Notes: generated by a model from the letters alone, not told the origin. Numbered from the stretch's first letter, positions 25,116 to 34,704 are shown. The stretch is DNA of 64,000 nucleotides from CAWKMN01 sp963850765 (GCA_963850765.1 CAWKMN010000003.1:868001-932000), one strand, 5' to 3'. Made by a program: numbers and translations.

Positions 25116-25484
25116 CTATCGTGCCAGGACCGCTTGAATGCGCTCCAACAGCGCTTCGGGGGTGATCGGCTTGGTCAGGTAATCGACCGCGCCAATGTCC
25201 ATGCCGGTCCGCTGGCTGATCGCATCCACGCGCGCGGTCAGGAAGACCACCGGGATCTCGCTCAGCCGGGCGTCTGCTTTGATGCGCCGCAGCACATCAA
25301 AGCCGTTGATGTCGGCCATCATCACGTCGAGCAGAATCAGGTCTACCGGGTTGTTGGTCAGGTAGTTCAGCGCCGCATCGCCCGCATAAGTCTCGGCGGT
25401 TTCATAACCGGCGCGGCCCAGGGCCATCCGCAGCAGATTACACAGCAGTGCATCATCGTCCACAATCAGGATACGTTCGGCCAT
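25116..25484 (-). CDS. Stand-alone response regulator receiver
   Basis: 122-residue CheY-like receiver domain with no output domain. Acidic pair at ILIVDDDA, phospho-acceptor Asp in LILLDVMMAD, conserved Thr in FLTARVD and Lys in YLTKPITPE. It is embedded in a polysaccharide operon, so it may control exopolysaccharide or surface assembly through protein-protein contact. No kinase is adjacent. Confidence 0.92.
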   Translation of the reverse strand: MAERILIVDDDALLCNLLRMALGRAGYETAETYAGDAALNYLTNNPVDLILLDVMMADINGFDVLRRIKADARLSEIPVVFLTARVDAISQRTGMDIGAVDYLTKPITPEALLERIQAVLAR

Positions 25485-25489
25485 GGTTT

Positions 25490-26044
25490 CTACTCCACGT
25501 CGTTATAGGTCCAATAGCGATTCACGAAGAAGTTCCACACCATGACAATCCAGATCGCAAAGAACTGGGCAAAGTTGGTCCCCAACTGCTTCGTCGCAGC
25601 CGCATCCAACAATTCGACCGCACCCAGCGTGCGCAGAATGTCCGTACCCAGATCGCCCAGCGGGTGAAAGAGCAGCCGCACCCAGATCAGCCGGAAAACC
25701 AGACCGGCCATATTAACCATGAAGAACTGGATCAACTGCTGCCGGATATGACGCGAGCGCGAGTCGGGATAGGTCCAGTAACGATTCCAGATAAAGTTGC
25801 TGCTGACAGCGGTCGTAAACGCCGTGCCGGTTGCCAGGGCGACCTTCAGGGTCAGGTGTGGCTCCACCGGACGTAAGATCGTCGCCTGAAGCAGATTCAG
25901 CGCGGCAAAATCGATAATCGCCCCGAGGATCCCCACCGTGGCGAACTTGAGAAAACGCTCGACTTCTTTGGCCCTTTTGCCCCCAACCCGCAGGCTGAGC
26001 TTGAGAATGAACTGATTCCAGAGATTAAACGGATAGGCAAACAT
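25490..26044 (-). CDS. GtrA-like membrane protein
   Basis: 184 residues with four membrane helices, matching the GtrA/PF04138 pattern: FLKFATVGILGAIIDFAALNLL, TAVSSNFIWNRYWTYPDS, QFFMVNMAGLVFRLIWVRLL and IWIVMVWNFFVNRYWTYND, with the characteristic NRYWTY repeated. Such proteins are thought to help move undecaprenyl-linked sugars across the membrane. The ATG at 26044 is four bases after the O-antigen ligase stop; an in-frame start near 26078 is possible. Confidence 0.85.
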   Translation of the reverse strand: MFAYPFNLWNQFILKLSLRVGGKRAKEVERFLKFATVGILGAIIDFAALNLLQATILRPVEPHLTLKVALATGTAFTTAVSSNFIWNRYWTYPDSRSRHIRQQLIQFFMVNMAGLVFRLIWVRLLFHPLGDLGTDILRTLGAVELLDAAATKQLGTNFAQFFAIWIVMVWNFFVNRYWTYNDVE

Positions 26045-26048
26045 ACGC

Positions 26049-27521
26049 TTAGTCGCTATGCCGGTCGATTGCATCATAACCTGCCGAATGAGAACGGACT
26101 GCCGCCAGCAGCCCCACCATGACACCGATATGTAAAAAGAGATTGTTGACGTATAGTTTATCCACAATGCTGTGGACCGCCAGATGTGCCCAGGTGCCGA
26201 GCAGCCCGAGTGCCAGCCCGCGTTGTACCGGGTCCGAATGGCGCAGCGCGCGCACGGTCCACCAAACGATCAGCGCCCATCCTGCCAGATAGCCTGTCAG
26301 GCCGATCATCCCTGTTTCGGCCAGCAGGTTGAGATAATCGTTATGCGCATGTCCCAACGCGCGCGGCCAGCTGGGAACCCGGTAGGCCGGATAAGCGGCC
26401 TCATACCCGCCTAACCCAACTCCGATAAATGGATGATCGCTCGCCATCGTGATGGCGGCCTGCCAGTGCGCCAGCCGCTCGACCACGGCAAAATTCTCGT
26501 CGCTGATCGGCACGCCGCGCACGTCGCGGAACCCGACAAATTCCTGTGCGGTGTGGTTGATCCGCTGCTGGATGCTGAGCGGAACGAGTCCAGCGGTCCA
26601 TAACAGCATGAGCAGCACACCACCCGCGGCCAGCAGCATAAGACCCAGCCACCAACGGCGGGGTGCGCCGCCGATCAGCATCACCGCTGCCGCGCCAAAT
26701 CCTAACCACGCGCCCCGCCCCCACGACGCGATCAGTCCCAGCAGCAGCACACCCGCCGCGCCAGCGTAAAGCGCAGCGAACAGCGCCGGCACCCTCCACG
26801 CCGAGTGGCGATTGTGCCACGCCGCCGACCGGTAGCCCCACGCCAATCCCAGCGCCAGCGGCAGGGTCAGACCCATGAACGCGCTGAAGGGATTGGGCTG
26901 GCCGAACGTGCCAAACGCGCGGAAGTAGCGGTAATTCGCGATCCACAGGTGTGATGCGCCGGAACCACCCCGAAACTCGTACAGGCCGATTATCGCCTGA
27001 AGCACGGCGGCCAGCACCAGCCCCGCCGCGATCCACGTCCAGCGGTGGCGCAGATCCAGCACGATCAGCACCAGCAGCGCGATCTCGATCCACTTCATGA
27101 ACTCGGATGCCCACGCCAGCGTGGAGATCGCCCCAAACAGGGACGGCACGAACGCCAGCAGGATCACGGCCAGAGGCAGATACAGGCGGGTGCGCGGCAG
27201 AGCCTCACCGCGCCGCTGGGTGACGCGCCAGGCGGCCCACGTCACCACGACCAGCGCAAAGCTGATCTGGCCCACATCGACCGGCAAATGGACCGGCGCT
27301 TCGGTGTCGATCAGCGTCTTCAGCGGCGCGAGGCACAGCATCAGCACGATCGCCAGCGCGGGTTCGGCCAGCGTTACGATCAGCAGTGCGGCCAGCGCCA
27401 GCCCGCCGCCGATCACCGCCAGCGGGGCGCGCGCCGCCAGAAACCCGAGCAGCAGCGCCAGCCCTATCCATGCCACCCCTTGATAACCCCGGCGCGGCCG
27501 AATCGTGGCGGCGGCCAGCAT
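26049..27521 (-). CDS. O-antigen ligase family membrane protein
   Basis: 490 residues with about ten to twelve hydrophobic segments and the Wzy_C-type loop motif HPFIGVGLGGYEAAYP, then GHAHNDYLNLLAETGMIGL, typical of WaaL/Wzy polymerases and ligases that use lipid-linked glycans outside the membrane. The ATG at 27521 overlaps the epimerase stop (TGATG). In a probably monoderm or non-LPS lineage it more likely acts on exopolysaccharide or glycoproteins. Confidence 0.88.
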   Translation of the reverse strand: MLAAATIRPRRGYQGVAWIGLALLLGFLAARAPLAVIGGGLALAALLIVTLAEPALAIVLMLCLAPLKTLIDTEAPVHLPVDVGQISFALVVVTWAAWRVTQRRGEALPRTRLYLPLAVILLAFVPSLFGAISTLAWASEFMKWIEIALLVLIVLDLRHRWTWIAAGLVLAAVLQAIIGLYEFRGGSGASHLWIANYRYFRAFGTFGQPNPFSAFMGLTLPLALGLAWGYRSAAWHNRHSAWRVPALFAALYAGAAGVLLLGLIASWGRGAWLGFGAAAVMLIGGAPRRWWLGLMLLAAGGVLLMLLWTAGLVPLSIQQRINHTAQEFVGFRDVRGVPISDENFAVVERLAHWQAAITMASDHPFIGVGLGGYEAAYPAYRVPSWPRALGHAHNDYLNLLAETGMIGLTGYLAGWALIVWWTVRALRHSDPVQRGLALGLLGTWAHLAVHSIVDKLYVNNLFLHIGVMVGLLAAVRSHSAGYDAIDRHSD

Positions 27522-28456
27522 CACACACAATCCCTGAAATACTCGATGGTGTGGTGCAGCCCGGTGCGCAGATCAACCGCCGGCTCCCAGCCCAGGGTGT
27601 GGCGCGCGCGGCTAATATCCGGCTGGCGCGTCTGCGGATCGCCCTCGATGCGCAGATCCTCTTTGAGAACGATCCCGGCCCGGTTCCCAGTGATCTCGTT
27701 CACCACCTTGGCGAACTCAAGGATGCTGGTTTCGGTCGGGTTGCCGATATTCACCGGCTCATTGTAGCCGCTGATCAACAGGCGGTAAATCCCCTCGATC
27801 AGGTCGCTGACGTAACAGAAGCTGCGAGTTTGGGATCCATCCCCATACACGGTCAGGGGTTCGCCGCGCAGGGCCTGCCCGACGAAGTTCGGGACTACGC
27901 GGCCGTCATCCAGCCGCATGCGAGGACCATAGGTGTTGAAGATCCGGACAATATGCGTATCCACCCCATGCGCACGGTGGTAGGCCATCGTGATCGCTTC
28001 CGCGAAGCGTTTGGCTTCGTCGTAAACGCCGCGCGGGCCGATGGTGTTGACGTTTCCCGGATAACTCTCGGTCTGGGGATGCACGAGAGGATCGCCGTAG
28101 ATCTCCGACGTGGAGGCCAGCAGGAAACGCGCACCCTTATCGCGCGCCACGCCGAGCGCGTTGTGTGTGCCGAGCGCGCCGACTTTAAGCGTCTGGATCG
28201 GGTACGTCAGATAGTCGATCGGGCTGGCCGGGGATGCAAAATGCAGCACGGCGTCCAGCGGGCCGGCAACATAAATGTAATTGGTGACGTCGTGCTTGAC
28301 AAAGGAGAAGTCATCGTGCCCGATCAGGTGCGCGATGTTTTCGATCTTGCCGGTGAGCAGGTTATCCATGCCGATCACCGTGTGCCCTTCGGCCAGCAGG
28401 CGATCGCACAGATGTGATCCCAGGAAACCGGCGGCCCCCGTTAATAATATACGCAT
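27521..28456 (-). CDS. NAD-dependent sugar epimerase/decarboxylase (UDP-xylose synthase-like)
   Basis: 311 residues, extended SDR family. NAD-binding GAAGFLGSHL at the N-terminus, STSEIYGDP (catalytic Ser/Thr region), YDEAK (Tyr and Lys) and IFNTYGPRM. The HFASPASPIDYLTYPIQTLKVG and NIGNPTE motifs are closest to UDP-glucuronate decarboxylase. The ATG at 28456 is eight bases after GAGG; an upstream in-frame start adds nine unlikely residues. First gene of the nine-gene operon. Confidence 0.88.
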   Translation of the reverse strand: MRILLTGAAGFLGSHLCDRLLAEGHTVIGMDNLLTGKIENIAHLIGHDDFSFVKHDVTNYIYVAGPLDAVLHFASPASPIDYLTYPIQTLKVGALGTHNALGVARDKGARFLLASTSEIYGDPLVHPQTESYPGNVNTIGPRGVYDEAKRFAEAITMAYHRAHGVDTHIVRIFNTYGPRMRLDDGRVVPNFVGQALRGEPLTVYGDGSQTRSFCYVSDLIEGIYRLLISGYNEPVNIGNPTETSILEFAKVVNEITGNRAGIVLKEDLRIEGDPQTRQPDISRARHTLGWEPAVDLRTGLHHTIEYFRDCV

Positions 28457-28586
28457 ATCGCAGCCTCGTGCGTGGAATCTCAATCAGCGCGGGAAGTGTA
28501 CCACAAAACCCCTAATCGCCAACCCCACGTTTGGCTGCCGCACGGCTCACGGAGAAGAGAGGCTAATCGCTAACCGCTAACCGCTG

Positions 28587-29129
28587 CTACTCCCGCACCC
28601 CCTGCAATTTGCGCCGGAACTCGGCGGCGAATACCTCGAAGGCGTGGCTGTCATACAGGCAGACGACGATATGCTCCAGGTGTTGGAGATCCTCAAAGGT
28701 GTAATCGAAGATCACGCGCAGCATGACCTCGGCGCAGCCTTCGAGCGGATAACCGAAGATACCCGTCGAGATGGCCGGAAAGGCAAGGCTCCGCAGGCCG
28801 TTCTGCTCGGCCAGGGCCAGACTCGCGCGGGTGGCGTTCGCCAGCTTGCCCGCTTCGCTGCCCTCCCCCATGCGCGGGCCGACGGCGTGGATCACGTGCC
28901 GGGCCTTGAGGTTCCCGCCGCCCGTGATCACGGCGTCGCCAACCTCGCAGGTGCCAATCGAATAACATTCCTGCTGAATGGACGGTCCACCCTTGCGGCG
29001 GATCGCCCCGGCGACTCCTGCACCGAGCAAAAGCTCAGAATTCGCCGCGTTCACGATCGCATCCGTTTCGAGATCGGTAATGTCGCCCTGGACAAGCTCA
29101 AGCGTTACATCGTTCAGCACCGTCTTCAC
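28587..29129 (-). CDS. Macrodomain (ADP-ribose-binding) protein
   Basis: 180 residues, a single macrodomain. Signature sequences: VQGDITDLETDAIVNAANSELLLGAGVAGAI, then HVIHAVGPRM and LAFPAISTGIFGYP for the phosphate loop. Such proteins remove ADP-ribose or O-acetyl-ADP-ribose. Not obviously linked to neighbours; no DraT/DraG or NADAR partner is seen. Confidence 0.92.
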   Translation of the reverse strand: MKTVLNDVTLELVQGDITDLETDAIVNAANSELLLGAGVAGAIRRKGGPSIQQECYSIGTCEVGDAVITGGGNLKARHVIHAVGPRMGEGSEAGKLANATRASLALAEQNGLRSLAFPAISTGIFGYPLEGCAEVMLRVIFDYTFEDLQHLEHIVVCLYDSHAFEVFAAEFRRKLQGVRE

Positions 29130-29170
29130 GTGGCTAATCTCCTGCCCAATACACCCGGTCCTGTAGCAGA

Positions 29171-32100
29171 TTACACCATAGGTTCGGCGCTGCGGTCAAG
29201 CCGCTGCACCAGCCCCAGCAGCAGGAAAAACACAAAAGCCAGGTTGACGGCGAAATAGCCCACATCGACCAGCCCGTGGCCCAGCATATCCGCCATGCTG
29301 CCGGCCAGCCCAATCAACAGCATCAGGATCAGCGGATCGCGTTCCGCCGCGCGCTGCCGCAGCCGCCCGACGCGCCGCCAGAACTCGACCTGAAACCAGA
29401 CGCCGATCGTTACGCCCAGGATGCCCAGGTTCACCCAATGATTGAGCAGGATGTTGTGAGGAATGGAGAGGTTCGGCTCTTCCCAGGCTTCGGGCAGCAA
29501 ATAGCGGCTGCGGTACCAGTACATGAACTGGTCCAATCCGACGCCGGTCAGGGGACGCTCTTCGATCAATCGGACGGAGCTGTACCACAGGTGCCGCCGG
29601 AAATCCAGCGTATCGCCAAACAGATCGCCCAGGCGCGGCAGGGCCAGCGACAGCGGGATCAGCACGATCACCAGTCCGATCACCGCCAGCCCAACCGGGC
29701 GGACTGCCCGCCGCCCGCGCCATATCAGCAGGGTCACGACCAGCGCGGCCGGCAAACCGAGCAGGATCGCGCCCCGGCTCTGGCTGAGCAGGACAGCCAC
29801 CAGCATGATCCCGCCGCTGATCGCGCCGTACAGCCAGCGCCACGATCCGCGCCGCGACATCAGGATAAAAGCCAGGGCGAAGGGCAGGCAGCGTCCCAGG
29901 TACAGCCCGACGCCGTTGGGAGAGCCATACACACTGATCAGCCGCCGCGCGCCGTTCTCCGCATCGACCACCGACTCGCCCGTGACGAAACCATAGAGCC
30001 CGACCACGGCGATCGCCACGCCGGTGAACACCAGCGTATCGGCCAGCCAGAGCCAATCACGCCGCTCCAGCCGCATCAGCCGGATCATCAAATAGAAGGC
30101 GGCCGGCTCAAGGATGACAACCCGAAGCTGCCGGGTCGCCTGCGGCCAGAACTCCACCCACGACAGCGACACCAGCGCCACCACGACAAACGCCAGCACC
30201 AGCCCATCCAGCCGGTTCAGCCGGATGTTGGGGCGATGCCATGTCCCGAGGCGGTGCTGCTGCGCCCATGCCACTACCGCCCGCGCGATCAACGCGATCA
30301 TCGTCAGCACCAAATACACTTCGACCGTGGCAAACGCGCTGAACAGCAGATCCAGCGACGAGACAAAAAACGCCGACCAGAAAATGATGAGCATCATGCC
30401 GAGCAGCGGGCGGTTGTAGATCAGGATCAGCAGCACGGCCAGCGCGATCAGGGTGATCACCGCCACCGGCGACAGCGACGCGATCCCCGCCGTGAGCACC
30501 GTGATCGCCAGCGCCGGCTGATCGCGTCGCAGCAAGGTGGGGATCGTTTCGCCCCACGTCGCCAGCGCGCCGAGCAGCACCACGAACGACGCCAGCAGGC
30601 TCAGCACCCATTCCACAAACTGCCGCACGGTGGGCAGCGCGGGAGCCTTGAGCGTTCGCCAGGGCAGCCGCGCCGCGACGATCACCGCGCCCAATACGGC
30701 CAGCCCGCCGATCAGCGCACAGGCGATCAGCGCCCGCTCATACCCGGTCGTATCCGGCGGCGCGGCGACGGCAAACCCAGCGATCGGCCAGCGATCATCG
30801 CCGTGGGCCGGCCGGTGGATGATCTCGGCCGTATGCGGGCCATCCGTCAGCCCGTCAGCCACCACAATCAGATCCACGGTGGTTTCGCGTTTGGGCGACG
30901 TCAGGATGATGAACGACTCACCCTGCCGGTTGCGCGGGAGCGCGTTGGCCGGTTGGCCGTCCACGGTGATATAGAGGTAAGCGAGATAATCATCGCGCCG
31001 CGTGGCGATGGCGAACGCCGTCCCTTCGAATGGCACCGTGATGCGGTTCTCAACCGTCGACAGGTCTGCATCCGCCGGGGGAATGTCGGCATCCGCGCCA
31101 AGCTCGCTGAAGTGCCAGCCAGGCGAATAGGTGGCGAACGCATTCTGCGCGGGATACCGTCCCGGCGTTAACGCGGCGGGCGACAACCAATCGCCCGCAC
31201 TCAGCCAATCATCGATCACCGGCGCGACGGCAAAACCCTGGATCGGATCGTCAGCCGGGGCGTCCGGCTGCCAGTGCTGGATGATCAGCCCGCCGATCCA
31301 CGGCCATTCGATCCGCGCGCGTTCAAACGCGTCACGCGTGTAGCGGGCCTGCTCTTCGGCTGACGCGCTGCCCCAGATCGACGGCGGACCGCTCCAATCG
31401 TCCGGCAGGTGGTTCCAGCCAAAGTTGCTGCCCCACAGCGGCTTATCTCCGTCGCCATGCCGCACCATTGCCTCGCGCAGCAGGATCAGCCGCGAAAAGT
31501 TCAGCAGGTCCTCATCTACCCGGCGGTCATATGGGCCTGACTCAAATCCATAAGGCTTGCCTGCCGCCGCGTCAAAGTACGGCCCGGCATCCAGTTCATA
31601 AAGCGCGCCGAGGAATTTCAGCTCATTGAGATTCTCCGGTCCAGCTTCCACCGTGGGAGCCAGCGCCGCCAGGATCACGCTGGCCGTGGAATCGGCGGCG
31701 TGGATCGCGGTGTATGACTCGCGCAGCATGGCGGCATAATGCGCCGGGCGCGGATCGAGATTTCCCCAGTGAGATTTGATATTCGGCTCGTCCCAGATCT
31801 GGTAAAAATCGATCGAATCCCCGTAACGCGCGGCTACCGCGTCCGCGAAGGCCGCATACTCGCCCACGCTGGCCGGGGGCGCGAAGGGATGCGCCGGGGC
31901 CAGCGGGTTACGCGCCCAGGCGGGCGTCCCATCCAGCACCGCGACCAGCCGCAGCGAGTCGCGTGCGTCCACGGCGGCCACGATCGTATCGTACGTGTCC
32001 CACGTCCACTCGCCGCGTTCCGGCTCGATGGCTTCCCACAAGAACGGCTGGCGCACCCAGGTAAATCCCGCCGCCGCGATCCGGTCCAGTTCCGCGCCAA

Positions 32101-32308
32101 GCTCGTCCGGTCCATACTGTGTCAATTCAACGTTAACGCCGGCCATCGGCAGGCGGTACGGCAGATCGAGCGTGGCCGTGGCGTCTGTCCAGCCGCGCGT
32201 ATCATAGCCGCGCCGGTCGAGCGTCACCCATGCCCCGGCCAGGCTGCCCAGCGCCAGCAGGATACAGCCCCACCAGATTAACCATCGTTTGTTAAAGGAA
32301 CGTTTCAT
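29171..32308 (-). CDS. Glycosidase-like (clan GH-A) domain fused to O-antigen ligase
   Basis: 1045 residues. A membrane anchor (10-30) is followed by an extracellular TIM-barrel-like region (50-360) resembling GH5/GH39 glycosidases: GFTWVRQPFLWEAIEPERG, FYQIWDEPN with the expected acid/base Glu174. The nucleophile position in PLWGSNFGW is Asn295 instead of Glu, so hydrolysis is doubtful. A beta-rich stretch (380-520) follows, then about a dozen helices (530-1045) with the ligase loop RPLTGVGLDQFMYWYRSRY. The start at 32308 overlaps the lipoprotein stop (ATGA). A tethered glycan-binding or transglycosylating polymerase is plausible but inferred. Confidence 0.82.
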   Translation of the reverse strand: MKRSFNKRWLIWWGCILLALGSLAGAWVTLDRRGYDTRGWTDATATLDLPYRLPMAGVNVELTQYGPDELGAELDRIAAAGFTWVRQPFLWEAIEPERGEWTWDTYDTIVAAVDARDSLRLVAVLDGTPAWARNPLAPAHPFAPPASVGEYAAFADAVAARYGDSIDFYQIWDEPNIKSHWGNLDPRPAHYAAMLRESYTAIHAADSTASVILAALAPTVEAGPENLNELKFLGALYELDAGPYFDAAAGKPYGFESGPYDRRVDEDLLNFSRLILLREAMVRHGDGDKPLWGSNFGWNHLPDDWSGPPSIWGSASAEEQARYTRDAFERARIEWPWIGGLIIQHWQPDAPADDPIQGFAVAPVIDDWLSAGDWLSPAALTPGRYPAQNAFATYSPGWHFSELGADADIPPADADLSTVENRITVPFEGTAFAIATRRDDYLAYLYITVDGQPANALPRNRQGESFIILTSPKRETTVDLIVVADGLTDGPHTAEIIHRPAHGDDRWPIAGFAVAAPPDTTGYERALIACALIGGLAVLGAVIVAARLPWRTLKAPALPTVRQFVEWVLSLLASFVVLLGALATWGETIPTLLRRDQPALAITVLTAGIASLSPVAVITLIALAVLLILIYNRPLLGMMLIIFWSAFFVSSLDLLFSAFATVEVYLVLTMIALIARAVVAWAQQHRLGTWHRPNIRLNRLDGLVLAFVVVALVSLSWVEFWPQATRQLRVVILEPAAFYLMIRLMRLERRDWLWLADTLVFTGVAIAVVGLYGFVTGESVVDAENGARRLISVYGSPNGVGLYLGRCLPFALAFILMSRRGSWRWLYGAISGGIMLVAVLLSQSRGAILLGLPAALVVTLLIWRGRRAVRPVGLAVIGLVIVLIPLSLALPRLGDLFGDTLDFRRHLWYSSVRLIEERPLTGVGLDQFMYWYRSRYLLPEAWEEPNLSIPHNILLNHWVNLGILGVTIGVWFQVEFWRRVGRLRQRAAERDPLILMLLIGLAGSMADMLGHGLVDVGYFAVNLAFVFFLLLGLVQRLDRSAEPMV

Positions 32309-33933
32309 CGTGTGCGTGACCACCGGGGGCGGGAAGCCTGTCCATCACTCGTGATCGGGATGGACTGGCCGCTGTTGAGATCCACAATCCACAGGTTGTT
32401 CTGATAGATCAAGGCGATCTGGCGCGCGTTGGGACTCCAGGCGATACCATCTTCCGAGTCGGGGGAGCGCAGACCCGGACGATCCAGGCCGGGGAAGACC
32501 AGCCGCTCATTGCTGCCATCCCGATCCGCCACCCACAGATCATATTCGGTGCCGGGGCTGTTCAGCGGATCGCGCGCCTTAAAATAGGCAATGCTGTACG
32601 TGGGGCTGCCATCCGCCCCTTCGACCAGCGGCGAATACGACGGCACCGACCAGATGCCGGTCTGCGGAATAAACGCCGGGATCTGAATGTCCGACTCCAC
32701 GTTCAGCACGGCGATGTCAAATACCACGCTGTCTTCGGGAGCTTCGTCGGCATAGGGCGCGCCGTGCATCGTCGTCACGAGATAACCATCGTCGGACCAT
32801 GACAGGGTCGGGATCCAGACCGCCGCGCCCTGGAAACGTTCCAGCAGCGGGGCGTATTCGTTGAAAGACATCAGCGTGGTAAAATCGCCTGTTTCGAGAT
32901 CCACCAATCCCAGACTGTCGGCGTTCGCCCAGGCCAACTGCGTCCCATCCGGTGACCACAAGAGCCGCCGGCCCCAATAGGCGTAACTGCCCAGTGCATT
33001 GGCCGATACGACCTCTTCGAAGGTGCCGGACATCATCTCGCCGTTTTCGGGATCAAGCTGGATCAGATACAGGTCGTTATAGGCACGCCAGCCCGCGCCG
33101 TCGGTGGTTGGGTTCGCGGTGGAATAGCTGATGGTGTAGGGGCGCACCCACTGCGCGACGCGCACATCCTCCGGCACCAGCTGGATCGAGCGCGGGAAGC
33201 TGGCGGTCGTGTCCAGGATCACCCATAACTCGTTGGAGAACTCCGGATCGCTTTCGTCGGCGGTGCGGACCGTGTAAAGAAGCTGCTGCCCGTCCGCTGA
33301 TAGATCAAACACCCGCCCATCCAGAAAGCCCGATTCGGTCAGCGGGTTGCGGTTTGCCGTGTTGCCCTCGATGATCCACGCCTGCCCACCCGAAACATAG
33401 GTTAGCACACCCTGAATCGGCAGCAGCGTATCCGGCGGTTCGCTGCCCACGTAGATAATCTCGTTGCGCGGAGCCTGGATCGGGACACGATTGGTCTCAA
33501 CGGGCGCACCCGGCGTGCCGTTGCGCTCGATGATCCGGTAACACACCTGCTCGATGCCGTTTTCGCCGGTCTGGACAAGCTGTTCTTCGCCGGGTGACAG
33601 GTTCTGGGTGGGCAGCCGCTCCGTCTCATACGGCAGCGGCCGGTTCTCGCAGGTCTGCTGTTCTTCCACGCGCGTCACCGTGATCACCATGCCATCGCGG
33701 AGTTGGGTCTGGACCAGCGGGTTCACGTCGTCGTCCTCGTCCATGACGACGCCGATCTCGGTGAGGAACTGCCCGACCGAAATCCGCTTGTTGTAGCGGT
33801 ACGCCAGCCGCTCGCCGTCCACATCCACCGTGATCTTGAAGTCGTCGTCCGACTGGCCCGGCTTATCCTGGCAGGCGCTCAGCAGTCCCAACAGAGCTAA
33901 GATGATAAAAAGTACCGTTTTCGTGTTGTACAT
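32305..33933 (-). CDS. Lipoprotein with DUF348-like, G5 and beta-propeller domains
   Basis: 542 residues. Lipoprotein signal with Cys21 (LLGLLSAC). Residues 33-80 look like a DUF348 ubiquitin-like domain (ITVDVDGERLAYRYNKRISVGQFL); 85-157 like a G5 domain (NRPLPYETE, QTGENGIEQVCYRII, APRNEIIYVG). From about 165 a WD40/PD40-type propeller follows (LSADGQQLLYT, WSPDGTQLAWANAD, WSPNARQIALIYQNN). G5 domains bind cell-wall glycans, so it probably sits on the outer face of the membrane near polysaccharide. The ATG at 33933 starts the signal; upstream in-frame residues are not signal-like. Confidence 0.8.
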   Translation of the reverse strand: MYNTKTVLFIILALLGLLSACQDKPGQSDDDFKITVDVDGERLAYRYNKRISVGQFLTEIGVVMDEDDDVNPLVQTQLRDGMVITVTRVEEQQTCENRPLPYETERLPTQNLSPGEEQLVQTGENGIEQVCYRIIERNGTPGAPVETNRVPIQAPRNEIIYVGSEPPDTLLPIQGVLTYVSGGQAWIIEGNTANRNPLTESGFLDGRVFDLSADGQQLLYTVRTADESDPEFSNELWVILDTTASFPRSIQLVPEDVRVAQWVRPYTISYSTANPTTDGAGWRAYNDLYLIQLDPENGEMMSGTFEEVVSANALGSYAYWGRRLLWSPDGTQLAWANADSLGLVDLETGDFTTLMSFNEYAPLLERFQGAAVWIPTLSWSDDGYLVTTMHGAPYADEAPEDSVVFDIAVLNVESDIQIPAFIPQTGIWSVPSYSPLVEGADGSPTYSIAYFKARDPLNSPGTEYDLWVADRDGSNERLVFPGLDRPGLRSPDSEDGIAWSPNARQIALIYQNNLWIVDLNSGQSIPITSDGQASRPRWSRTR

Positions 33934-34021
33934 TTGTACTATCCGCAACGAATAGGCCCTCAAGTTGTTGTACACTATGGTATAGACGCAGCGCGATTTA
34001 ATCAAAAAAGGGGGCGGGACC

Positions 34022-34693
34022 ATGACGGATCCCTCTGCGGCACCATATCTCGCCGGACTTCCCGAAGTGGAAACCTCTCGTTTGCCCAAAGGAACGCTGT
34101 TTCACGCGCAGGACCGCCTCTATGAAGTGATTGAGACGGGCAACGGCGGTTATCACCGGGCGCGCGAATGGCGGCGCACCGAAGAAACGGATGTCGCCCT
34201 CATCCCTGGCTCGTTTCTGAGCAAGTATCTCACCGTGGTGCGGCGAGGGCGGCTGCTGCCGGTCTATCGCACGCGGCTGGAGCTCACCCAGGACGATCAA
34301 CCGACCTGTTATGTCTTTCCGATCGAGAGCCTGGCATTAGACGCCGCCTATCTCGACGTGGCCCTGATCCAGAGTCCCGGCGCGTATGTGCGCAATCAGG
34401 GCAGCGACGCCGCCTTTGCTGTCACGGATGGCGTGCATGTCTTCCGGCTGTACTACTATCGGCAGTCTACGCGCGGCCGCAAAACGGATCTGTCCAGTCT
34501 TCAGACGCGGCCGCTGACGTTCAAGCCGCGCCCGCACACCGACGGCCCGGCCTACTGGCGGCTGCTGCCCGGCTGGACGGAGATGATCCCCGATCTCGAC
34601 GTGACACAGACCATGAAGCCGATCAGCAATTCGCTGGAGGATACCCACCAGACCCTACCCCATATCCCCACCGTGGGAGCCTCGGATAGCTGA
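34022..34693 (+). CDS. Hypothetical protein
   Basis: 223 residues, soluble, mixed alpha/beta, with no recognised motif. Conserved-looking stretches include LPKGTLFHAQDRLYEVIE, VRRGRLLPVYRTRLEL and VTDGVHVFRLYYYRQS. A G-rich ribosome site (GGGGGCGGGACC) precedes the ATG. Divergent from the G5/propeller lipoprotein; the gap of 88 bases must contain both promoters. Confidence 0.6.
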   Translation: MTDPSAAPYLAGLPEVETSRLPKGTLFHAQDRLYEVIETGNGGYHRAREWRRTEETDVALIPGSFLSKYLTVVRRGRLLPVYRTRLELTQDDQPTCYVFPIESLALDAAYLDVALIQSPGAYVRNQGSDAAFAVTDGVHVFRLYYYRQSTRGRKTDLSSLQTRPLTFKPRPHTDGPAYWRLLPGWTEMIPDLDVTQTMKPISNSLEDTHQTLPHIPTVGASDS

Positions 34694-34704
34694 AACAAAG
34701 ACCC

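Noticed and set aside
29276..31171. 631-codon open frame on the plus strand
   Set aside because: Antisense to the ligase fusion, with extreme Gln/Arg/His composition.
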